Of a stretch of 64,000 nucleotides of DNA, positions 35,901-44,700 are shown piece after piece. Below the pieces are notes generated by a model, which saw nothing but the letters and a program-made list of their open reading frames with translations, ran no database searches and was not told the DNA's origin. Each line of letters opens with the position of its first letter. The first letter of the stretch is position 1. A program made the translations under genes and the position numbers. Origin of the DNA: Litoditis marina (Eukaryota; Nematoda; Chromadorea; Rhabditida; Rhabditidae); NCBI GenBank assembly GCA_964036275.1, contig OZ038433.1, positions 18,606,257 to 18,670,256 of the forward strand, read 5' to 3'.

Positions 35901-37079
35901 TCGTAAGTAGAACATATCGGTGTCAGATGTAGAAATATTCTATTAAATAGTTTTTTCTTGAAACATGTTATTATTTCTCGCTCTTTTTATACTAGAAGTC
36001 ATTTGAATAGTAAAGTTGGCATTCTGACATTGTGCACTTTTCATTGCACCGTTCTGAGTTCTGCTGTGTTTAGCAAGTTTCACGTGAAAATGCAATGGAC
36101 TAACAGTATACATGTCGCTGACACAGCTTAGCGAAATAGTGGGATGATGAAGAGACGCAGGAAGAGAAATTCGCTCCGAGATATTACTGCTCAACGCTTT
36201 CGGTAGTCTGTGATGATGAATCCTAAATAAAAAATAAACTATACTAAACTTTTACAGTTGAGTCTGCAGCGATATTTCTGATTCCAAATTTCTATCTCAT
36301 TCTACTTACAGGCAACGCAACTAATAGTGAGAGTAAACTCGAAGTTTCGGCTCAAACACGAACCGAAGTTCTCTCCAATTCAGAGGTCAACAAAAGATTA
36401 GGTGAGAAAACTAAATTGGGAACTGTTGCTTAGTTGACAAAACCGTTAATAACCAACATTCGTCACTTTCTCTCTTCTACACTAAACAGAATCGGGTGGT
36501 AAAGGAAAAACGTTTTATGGAAAGTGACCAAATTTTCATTGTAGTTTGATCTCGAGACGCCGTAGCTTCCAAGTTTCGATCAAGGGGATTAAACTACAAA
36601 CACGGCGGGGTAGGGTGACATATATACCGTGTAGGCTTGTTTGGGTAAGAGAAAACCCTATACTATAGTTCACACCATTCCTACTGAGACTCCTACAGTA
36701 ACCTTACAAACTTTCCGAAGGCTGTTGTGAAGCTGACGTTTATGGGAAATGCTCTCGTACATTTACTCTACCTGTGAGGAGAATGATGCACGAAAATCCT
36801 CAATTTCTCCGAACAAAAGTAAATGAGCAGTTTCGAAATCCTACTGTAGGAGTCTCAGTAGGAATGGAAAAGACTATACAATAAATTGATACTATATTCA
36901 GGCTTGAACACAATATTTCCTACTCACCAAACTATTGAGCTTTCATCATATATCCTCATTTTCCAGGTACCTTTATCGGTTGGGGTCCAGTGGTCATGTC
37001 TGCTGTAACTGTCATTCTCATCTTTTTCTCCATTTACATCATCTACCTCTCGGCAATTTTCGAGTTGAACCATCGATGA
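32977..37079 (+). CDS. Cysteine-rich single-pass membrane protein B (paralogue of A)
   Basis: Exons 32977-33063, 33924-34097, 34358-34450, 35676-35805, 36312-36401, 36967-37079; 228 residues, phases consistent. Same six-exon plan and first/second exon lengths (87 and 174 nt) as the upstream gene, whose stop is 467 bp away. Signal peptide (MLLPIWLFILFGSTSSQ), LNCNFGD, IYCGVMIGV, KDRCVAVD, CACTHLQLAPCNTPQWLL, ECLREKVF, PNEEDEQVKLW, SNSEVNKRL, and a C-terminal membrane segment ending YIIYLSAIFELNHR. The DRC...CAC...PCN block and the membrane segment are the most conserved against gene A; exon 2 has diverged most, as expected for an extracellular domain. Introns hold a foldback MITE, two SINE-like copies and other MITEs. 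Function unknown. Confidence 0.75.
33360..33595. mobile_element. MITE, TATAGT/CTACAGTA family, copy 3
   Basis: 236 bp, inverted copy of 5607-5842, in intron 1 of membrane gene B. The 74-codon ORF within it resembles the ORF of the other copy because both derive from the repeat. Confidence 0.75.
33647..33896. mobile_element. GGTTACC-rich foldback MITE, copy 2
   Basis: Left end TAACCGGGGTTTTAGGTAAC, right end GGTTAGGTTACCGAAAAT then CCGGTTAGAT. Ends within 30 bases of the acceptor of exon 2 (33924) of membrane gene B. Confidence 0.75.
34491..34602. mobile_element. Short MITE, AAGGACGATTATGTGG family, copy 1
   Basis: AAAGAAGGACAATTATGTGG ACCAATCCC at the left, with internal TTTAAAC..GACTTTAAAGGACCGA and GGGAATTGTCCT at the right; about 112 bp. 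Matches 48192-48315. In an intron of membrane gene B. Confidence 0.7.
34674..34878 (-). mobile_element. tRNA-derived SINE-like element, copy 3
   Basis: Minus orientation; inverted B box GGAATCGAACC and A box GCGCTAACCACTCCGCTAT, followed by the shared ACACAGCGGAAAGTGAGAT tail. In an intron of membrane gene B. Confidence 0.75.
35128..35262 (+). mobile_element. CACGTGAAA MITE, copy 4
   Basis: ATATACTGTCAATCAATTGC then CAGTCACGTGAAAC at the left, TTTACTCCTAGTATA at the right. Its right end is directly joined to the start of SINE-like copy 4. Confidence 0.75.
35262..35457 (+). mobile_element. tRNA-derived SINE-like element, copy 4
   Basis: Best-preserved tRNA-like core of the five: A box TAGCGCAGTGGTTAGATC, B box GGTTCGATTCC. 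Starts immediately at the end of a CACGTGAAA MITE. In an intron of membrane gene B. Confidence 0.75.
35989..36110 (-). mobile_element. CACGTGAAA MITE, copy 5 (inverted)
   Basis: Reverse orientation: TATACTAGAAGTCATTTGAA at the left and CACGTGAAAATGCAATGGAC then TAACAGTATA at the right. In an intron of membrane gene B. Confidence 0.7.
36661..36881. mobile_element. MITE, TATAGT/CTACAGTA family, copy 4
   Basis: TATAGTTCACACCATTCCTA then CTGAGACTCCTACAGTAACC at the left; CCTACTGTAGGAGTCTCAGT then AGGAATGGAAAAGACTATA at the right. The clearest terminal inverted repeats of the family, about 35 bp each. Confidence 0.85.
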
Positions 37080-37127
37080 AAAAATGTCTTCCAATTTTAA
37101 ACATTCGATATTTTCCCTTCTGACAGT

Positions 37128-37302
37128 GTAATAGCAAATAAACGTACGTGTTGTATTAATAGTAACATTTCATGTCATAATAAAGTATCAACATAAATAA
37201 ACATCTAGAAACAAGGTAATAGCAAATAAACGTACGTGTTGTTTTAAAGGAACATTTCATGTCATAATAAAATTTCAACAAAAATCAACATCTAGAAACA
37301 AG
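37128..37302 (+). repeat. 88-bp tandem duplication in the 3' UTR of membrane gene B
   Basis: Two copies (from 37128 and 37216), each starting GTAATAGCAAATAAACGTAC and ending CATCTAGAAACAAG. Each carries AATAAA (first at 37137-37142), so the gene has two equivalent poly(A) signals. Confidence 0.85.
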
Positions 37303-38077
37303 GTAAACAATAACAAAACAACTAAACGAGCAAAGTTTTTTAGTTTGTCTCCTGTGTAATTTTGGCAGCATGGCGCAGGTTCAGAAACGAACTTGATCAC
37401 TTTTGGAACTTTCAGAGATAAAAAAACGTTAGAGTGAAGGAGCTAAAGAAGTACGTTAAAGTAAAAGAGCTGAGAATAGGGTAAGGGAGCTAAAAAAAAC
37501 CACCAACGTGGGTGGGCAATGCGTTCTCGCACTGAGTAGACGTTTCCTGCATTTCGAGTATACTGTTAGTCGATTGTAAAGTCGTGAAACATGTTAAACA
37601 GAGCAGAACTCAGAAACGTGCAAGGACAATGTGCACGATGCCACATTAGAATGCTAACTTTACGCGACTATTCAATTTACTTATAGTATATCTAGTATTT
37701 AGTCCAGAGCTATTCACAATTTGTCCCTCCTAGTACAATTGAATGCCCAATCGTAATAGAATCTCATTTCGTACTCAATTCATAACATTGTAGTTTCCTT
37801 TGAAAACTGATTGTTTAGCTTACCGAACTTGTAACACAGTTCATGTTTCACAAATCAACATAGTTTCAATTGTTGAGTTAAAAGAACTATCAAAAAGGAA
37901 TATTTGATTAGCTGTTCATTTCCTATCTGTTGCCAACTTTCAGTAACTTTATTGGTCTGGTCTCCGCTATGTACCAGCCTCAGTCCCCGGACTTCTTTCT
38001 GAGGAGAAAGATAAGTGTTGTTGAGAGAAATGTACTGTTTTGTTTACCCCTCACTCGACAGCCAAAACATCAGGCTG
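37303..38077. other. Intergenic with one MITE
   Basis: Contains CACGTGAAA MITE copy 6 at 37559-37690 (TATACTGTTAGTCGATTGTA at the left, TTTACTTATAGTATA at the right). No exon recognised in the remainder. Confidence 0.5.
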
Positions 38078-38279
38078 TAGTCGTCGCCAACGGAGAGGTT
38101 TCAGTTTACTGTATATCTCACTTTCTGCTGTGTACGCACACAAGTTCCAAATCGATTCCAAAGCTTGCCGGGTATGTGTACAAATAACGCAGGGCCTAGC
38201 GCCCTGTTACGGATAATTTGCTTGCAGGTTCGATTTCGGCGAGAGACCGGAGTTTGTTTAAATTTGGCACCCACTGTAT
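38078..38279 (+). mobile_element. tRNA-derived SINE-like element, copy 5
   Basis: GTCGTCGCCAACGGAGAGG start, TTTCTGCTGTGTACGCACAC, a degraded A box (AACGCAGGGCCTAGCGCCC), B box GGTTCGATTTC, end AAATTTGGCACCCACTGTA. Confidence 0.7.
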
Positions 38280-38789
38280 TATAAATACGTTCTAGTTTAT
38301 CGTTAATTTTCCAATGTTCCATTCACAAAGAAAGAAATGCTTAATTCCTATACATCGTATTTTATTAACCATTTGGTATCGCAAGTTCGATCTTTTCTAT
38401 CACTCTTGTAATTTGCCCTTGGCGACTATTTTAAGTGGTTCCCGCTATTGTAATGTTCCATAACTTCAAAAAACATAGATTCTGTTTTATAAGTTATGCG
38501 CAACAATTATTAATTATGCTGAATGCCGCATATGGACTTTAGGAGAACAGGCTCTTATATGGACTGAAAAACGATTTCGAGAGAACTTACACTCTATAAA
38601 TTGTCTGGAAAGTTGAATGCATGTTAATGAATAGTTAATATTAATATTAATCTGAAAAAAAATACGTCCTTTAGTTCTCCCCCCCCCCCCTCGTCACCAA
38701 AATAATTGTTATTCTTGGTGGTTGGTGTCCTGTCGCTGTTTACTTTCGTGTATACTGCACAGCCAGTGCTCAACCGATACTTCCACAAA

Positions 38790-39663
38790 ATGGTGAGTTT
38801 CCTCCTCATTTGCTTACCTAGATCAATTATTTATCTGCATGAAATTGTAATAGTAGGACACATTCACCACTTTACCTGTTGTTTCAACCCTTCAAAGGTG
38901 TGAATCGATACGGTTGACGCTCTCATTCTTGTACGATGAGCATCGGGTTTATGTTCAGCTCGAAAAGGCGGAAAACGAAACGTCCATTTCAGTGTTTCGG
39001 ATTTATTGAGTTGTCGCCAAAAGTGTTTCTCGAGCTTTCGAACTCAGTAAGAAGTTTTTATTTTTCTGAAAGTACAATCTTTCCAGTCGGATCATGGAGT
39101 GCACATCTTGTTCAACTACCTCGCCCTATCTCTGATGGCTGCTTTCATCCTAATTTGTCTCGCAGTCAATCTTTACTGGTGCATTCAGTACAAGACACAG
39201 ATGTGCGTTTTATGGTGAAAACCATACTTTTCTCCTAGCTCAAAAACAAAATTTGTTCAAAAGTAGGTGGAACAGACCTCATTCCAGGCAACAAATGAAT
39301 TATAACATGCCAAGTTGATTTGGCTTTTTATTTGAAATACATCAGCTATGTCCTATAGCTTATTCAAAAGCTGACTTTTCTATTGATAATAAGCTGCTGA
39401 AAAATTACAACAGTCAAATGTCAGTGCTGCATACGACCACATCTCAAGATAGATGGAAAACACGTAAAAGAGCTTACATGTGAAAAGAGACGTGAAACTG
39501 TTTGTGTACCACGTGAGTTTCACGTGAAAAGTATGATTTTGTTACTTGGAGTCCTACTCTTTTTCTGTATTCAGTACTTCTGCATTACAGCCCACCTCCC
39601 GAAAAAAGGCGCGTTGAGAGACTGAACGACATCGAACAGGCAAAACGCATTATTGATCTGTGA
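38790..39663 (+). CDS. Small single-pass membrane protein, 67 residues
   Basis: Exons 38790-38792 (ATG alone, followed by donor GTGAGT), 39087-39214 and 39591-39663; phases join and end at TGA. The protein starts MSDHGVHILFNYLALS, has one membrane segment (LMAAFILICLAVNLYWC), a cysteine-containing turn (CVLCPPPEKRR) and a charged tail ending QAKRIIDL. No upstream in-frame ATG is available because a TAA precedes the apparent longer ORF. Not recognised as a known family. Confidence rests on three consistent splice junctions and a clean membrane segment; an additional upstream coding exon cannot be excluded. Confidence 0.55.
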
Positions 39664-39712
39664 TTCCAAATTTATATTCACATTCAATTTCATTTAATAA
39701 TGATTCATCACG

Positions 39713-39884
39713 CTACCAACTCTTTCCACCGGCGTTTTGTAAGTAGTATCGACTGTTCATATAACTTGTAGTATTGTAGTTTTGACCTACATATGGGGAA
39801 TTTCGAGTTTCAACCAAAACCCGAGATTGGAACAACACTATCATTTGAAATAAAGTAATGACTGTCATTGTTAGTGCAACGCCT
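39713..39884 (-). CDS. Possible terminal exon of an unidentified small gene
   Basis: Minus-strand exon with acceptor ATTTCCAG at about 39885 and an open frame to TAG at 39713. It encodes a hydrophobic stretch (LTMTVITLFQMIVLF) and a Tyr/Asn-rich tail (GQNYNTTSYMNSRYYLQ) ending GGKSW. It lies tail-to-tail with the small membrane-protein gene. No matching upstream exon or start was found, so this may be a remnant. Confidence 0.3.
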
Positions 39885-40394
39885 GGAAATGTAGTTAACC
39901 TTTGATGAGAACAGACGATTGAAAAGTTTCGTGTACATAGTAACATAGTATTTGTTCTTCTTTTGCATAGTTGGTTACATTGTACATAAACTTCATGTGT
40001 ATGAATATCATGTATATAACTCAATAAACCTTCGAAACATTAGAATATGTAGCTCATTCAATAGTGAATAGAACATCATCGACGAAGTTTTTTTTTGTAA
40101 GTTTCAAACCAGTCGGAGAAGTTTACATCCATACATCATCCAAATTCGACAAAAGATTATGCTTCCCAACTGAAAACGATGAGCCCGACACATAAGTTTG
40201 TTCTTAGAATTCGTATTTGAGTGTTCTGCATATGATCAGCTTCTATATTATGTTCATTTTGGAACGAAACCACTTGTTTTGTGAGCGAAAGAAGAATTTG
40301 ACGTGAATGAAGATACCAAATACTAAACAGAAGGTTAATGATATTTTTCTCCGGAAATACGCGTTTTCAATCGGTTGAGTCCATAAAAGGGGCA

Positions 40395-40643
40395 TAAAAG
40401 GGGGGCTGCATTGAATGCCGAATTTGGCTAACGGCGTTAGCCGAAAAGGTACGAGAGTCAGAGAAGTGAGCGCAATCAATATTCATTCACTCCAAATCAT
40501 CCTCTGCGTCTCTGACAGTAAGCAAAAAATTGGTGAAATTTTGAAAATGGAACTTTGAATTGGACATTCCAGTAAGAAAAGGATATATATCGAACTGTCT
40601 TAGTTCGATCTTTTATTTGAACGATCAATGCGGCCCCCTTTAA
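40395..40643. mobile_element. TTAA-flanked MITE, copy 2
   Basis: About 249 bp, same family as 16205-16462: AAAAGGGGGGCTGCATTGAA at the left and GGCCCCCTTTAA at the right. Inner sequence ACGAGAGTCAGAGAAGTG is shared. Its right end is 25 bases from the acceptor of the receptor-like exon. Confidence 0.8.
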
Positions 40644-40668
40644 TAGTGACATTTAGCTGTATTCTCAG

Positions 40669-41206
40669 GCAATCGGTGACTTTGCTATGTTTTTCCACGT
40701 GGAGTTCATCATGCGTGCTCGGAAATATCGTTTTTTCGAGTTTTTCGATTTGGACACCCCCGGCTGGCTGATCTATTACTCGTATTTCGTGTTGATCGTG
40801 CTGGGCCATGTCGGCGAATTCACTGGAGAACCGGGTCCTTCCCGAACCAAACCGCGAACCGGTCACTGGAGAAGCGCGAACCAACTGAACCGAACCGATT
40901 TTTGAACCGACCGGTTCTCCAGTGAGTGCTTCGAACCGAACCGACATTAATCATGAGTTAAACAAGCAAGTCGTAGACAAGGTAAAATGACTCTATCCCG
41001 GTTCGGTTCGAAGCATTCACTGGAGAACCGGTCGGTTCAAAAGTCGGTTCGGTCGGTGCGGTTCTCCAGTGCCTGGTTCGCGATTCGGTTCGGGAAGGAC
41101 CTGGTTCTCCAGTGAATTGGCCGGAAATGTCATGTTTTTCAGCTACGTTCCAATGGCAGTCAACCGTTTCACCGCCTTCTTCTACACTCCGCTGAGATAC
41201 GCAAAG
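40669..41206 (+). pseudogene. Serpentine chemoreceptor-like fragment split by a MITE
   Basis: Two exon-like segments. The first, after acceptor TTCTCAG, from 40669: AIGDFAMFFHVEFIMRARKY and a hydrophobic stretch LIYYSYFVLIVLGHVG. The second, 41143-41206 after acceptor TTTTTCAG: YVPMAVNRFTAFFYTPLRYAK, ending at a GT donor. The NRF...P..Y pattern at the end of TM3 is typical of nematode chemoreceptor families such as srv/srx. A 302-bp MITE (40817-41118) separates them, no donor in the correct phase joins them cleanly, and TM4-7 are absent downstream. The product would be a seven-TM sensory receptor if intact; here it looks like a broken remnant. Confidence 0.5.
40817..41118. mobile_element. AATTCACTGGAGAACC inverted-repeat MITE
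   Basis: 302 bp: AATTCACTGGAGAACCGGGT at the left, its inverse ACCTGGTTCTCCAGTGAATT at the right, with nested copies of CACTGGAGAACCGG and CCGGTTCGGTTC. It separates two exons of the receptor-like fragment. Confidence 0.85.
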
Positions 41207-41494
41207 GTACTCGCATTGAAGAAAGAAAATAAAAGATAGACAAAACTAGATAACGTATCCAAGGTTTTCGGCGCAAACGTATCCAAGGTTGGCGGTGAAC
41301 TTTATATGTAACCGGTTTCACGGTTACCTATTTTTCAGGTTACCTTAATAGAGTAGGTAAGCGGTTGGTAACCTAAATTGAAAAGCAGTCTGAGCTATGA
41401 ACTATCCAAAAGTGGCCAACATTGCAGTTGAGAATACCTCCCAAAGAATGATAGTAGTCTGTAAAGGCAGGATGTGAAACACCCACCTTCTTTT

Positions 41495-41720
41495 AGAGTC
41501 GACTGCTATTCTCTTTTTCTCGTTTGCATAATTTATCTGTCGGCGATGTTTCAATTGAATAATCGATGAAAACATGTTCTATAACCTCCTATTTTTCATT
41601 GAATACTTTCCCTTCATGTAGTGTATTAGGAAAAAAAGGTACGTGTTGTATTAAAAGTAACATTTCATGTCATAATAAAATTTCAACAAAAATCAACATG
41701 TGCAAACCGAACAAACAAGG
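41495..41720 (+). pseudogene. 3' remnant of a third membrane-protein A/B paralogue
   Basis: Aligns to the last exon and 3' UTR of membrane gene B. ATAATTTATCTGTCGGCGAT through AATCGATGA encodes IIYLSAMFQLNNR and stop, matching the C-terminus IIYLSAIFELNHR of gene B, but the preceding segment is frameshifted and in-frame TAA appears upstream. The 3' UTR match (GTACGTGTTGTATTAAAAGT, AACATTTCATGTCATAATAA) continues to about 41700. No other exons were found. It runs into the end of the RBD-1 gene on the other strand. Confidence 0.75.
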
Positions 41721-41760
41721 TGAACAATAATGAAACAAGTAAACAAACAAACAACGTCTT

Positions 41761-44700
41761 CTATTCATCGTCTTCCGTTTTGGCCAAATCTTTTTCTATG
41801 GCCTCAATACGATCCTTTTGCTTTTTCAATTCCTTCTTTTCGCCACTGAAACAATACATAAGGTTTACTATACTCTCTGTAATATATTGTATACCTGATA
41901 CTAAGATATACTGTAAAACTAAGACTATAGTATACTACAGTCAAACCAAAAATACTGCCCCACTGTCCCATACAGTAGTAACATGGGACTATTCTTGAAA
42001 ATACTGAACATAAGAACCTGTTTTCATTCAAAATACGCGTAAACGCCCAGTTTCACGTCGAAATTTTTTTCTCCACTCTTGCCAAAATGGAGCCTTTATT
42101 CAGTTCAGCCCAAGTATTAGTACCCAAGTATAGTCCAAGTTTAACCGGAAATCCCCTCACCTGAACTTGTTGGCGGTTTTCTGTCTGAGTTCGTCGACAG
42201 ATTCGTCCTCCTTAGCCCATTCCAAGACGAGTCTTCGTCCGTACAAATGGGTGGAATGCACGAGGGAATCAAAGGCACGGGCTGCCTCCCCAACGGACAT
42301 AAAGTCCACGAAACCGAAACCACGGTGCTCGTCACGACTGCCCATCTGGAAGGAGGGAGGGTTATGGAGAGAAAGCGGGAGAGAGAGAGAGTTGGAGAGA
42401 GAGAGGGGGGGGGGGGTTAGAGAGAGGGAGAAAGGGAGGGAGAGAGAGTAAAGGGTTAGAGAGAATGAGGAGAAAGAAAAGAAAGAGGAAGATGGAGAGT
42501 GAGAGGAAGCGAGAGAAGCAAAATATAGGGGGAAAAGAGAAAAGGATCATAATAATAATAATATTTATTACACAAAATGTGCAACGGTACAAAAACATAT
42601 GGAGGAAGAATATGGTACAGAATAAGAAAATTAAATGTGTTCAGCTGTCAGACAAAAAACAGACAGGGATAGCAAAACCAACCTTCTTGGGAATTCGAAT
42701 GTTGCGTATCTCTCCAAAGGAAGAGAACAGATTCTCAATCTCCTTGATCTTTGCCTGGAAAATATGCACATTAATTATGGACACCAGTCTTGTATTATCA
42801 CTCCATCTCTACTCTACGTAGCTCGAGCTCAGAGTTGCGGAACAAAATCGAACTGTATTCTGTTACCCTGTTAAAACCGCTCTATTCAATCGTCGTTTTT
42901 GGTTAAAGTATGAATAAAAACTCGATTCTAGGAAAGCACGACTATTTTCTAAAAAGGGATTGGTTTTTCGTTTACATACGTCGAAAAATCCCATAACTTT
43001 GCATCAAAAATCCAAATTTCAACCAAATATTGTAGCAAATAGGTCATTTTCTCAATTTTTTGAACTATTTTTCCACGTTCATGTCAGAAAAAGTGGAAAA
43101 CGAGCCTGGAAGGGCAGATTCCTGACGAGGAGCTTCGTGTTTTTGCCCTGTTTTTTGTGCGAAATGTCCTTTCGTTTCAGACTGTCCTTGTCGACCACTT
43201 CTCTGTGGGAAATCTTCAACTCGAGACAATGACCGTCCAACAATTCACCCTGAAAATAGACCAACAATAGTTCTAGAGACACCTATGGGTAAAATACCAC
43301 TTCCAAACGAAGAATGCTACTATGCTTTCACTATTTTCATTACACTAATATTCCTTTTCTGTACGAAAACTCTCCAAAATTGTATTAAAAGATGTCCGGT
43401 CAATTTCGCCGTGTACCGTACGCGTTTTCAAGATTTCGACGTATAAATGACCATTTGTTTGTTACGGCTAGAACTCAAAAACTGCTTTGACTTGGCAATA
43501 AACATTACTGGCTGGCAGCTAGTATTTAGCTGGCAAGAACAAGTTATAATCATCCAACTGTAAAGATTAGGTGATCGTGAACTATCCTTATTAAAGCTTC
43601 CGGATAGAAGCGGCCAGATCATAGTATAAGTATAACTAATAACGTACTAGCTTGGCTATATAACAAAAAATCAATAGATCAAAAGACCATGAAATCAGTC
43701 TGACCTGTAGGACTTTCATGGCCTCCTGTGCGCCTTCTTGCGTCCAGAATTGGACGAATCCGAAGCCCATGGAAAGACTTTTCGAGGGATCGGCCGGGTT
43801 CAATTTCTTGCTCACTTGAGCGGATTTGATACGGAATCGCTTACTGAAAATAAAACAGTTGCGCGGAACTGAAACTGAAATCCAAGGGTTGATCCTAAAT
43901 GTATCGTCATCGTTTTATGTCAACATATATTTTCACAGATTGAGCAGAACATTTCTGCCGATTCAGCCAATTTCGCCAGAGTATGGATTCGGCAGTCTTT
44001 TTAGATGGATACATATGACAAATTCATAGGCAGACTAGTGGATAGTTTCACATTGCGAGTGTGTGTCCAACTTATTACAACTTTCGTGTGACGTTTGCTG
44101 TTCCCTGTGGCCGTATGCACCAATACTTTTCATGCTCCCGGGAGCGTTTTTAACCTACCGGGAATGAAAACCCAACCCGTTTTGCGCTCCCGGGAGCCCA
44201 AAATCGGTCCCGGGAACTACATACACCGCCAAGGCCCCTCATAAAAGGGGGAGTCGCGAACAAATCCTTGGGAAAAGTAGGGGTCGCGAGCTGTTAACTA
44301 ACGATTTTCATACAAAATCAGCTATAATCGTACGGAAATTAGTTGAATGTCGCCGTTTTGGGGGGGGGTCGCGACACGATAAAACACGGAGGGGTCGCGA
44401 GAATTTTGAAGGAATAAGAGGCCCTTGGCGGTGTAAGCGCGAACATCAAAAAAACATTGGTGCATACGGTCAAAGATGTGTTGAAATTGCATTTTCTATT
44501 TAATGAAATGGTTCCCCAAATCCCCACTCACCTGAACAACTGTAAAAGACTCTCGTCGGTGGTGTCGAAGGCCAGATTCTTCACGAAGACAGTGCTCCCG
44601 GGTTCGAATCCCTCCTCGGGCGCCTCTTTTTGCTCCTCCGAAACTTCTGCTGCTTCGGCAGGCAACACATCTTCCTGGAAACGAACAACTTGTCAAAAAC

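Noticed and set aside
38706..38792. N-terminal hydrophobic exon for the small membrane protein
   Set aside because: The frame has no ATG and a TAA lies directly before the first candidate start; the final ATG itself serves as the start.
42167..42451. ORF on the plus strand over an RBD-1 exon
   Set aside because: Antisense shadow of exon 42161-42345 running into a GA tract.
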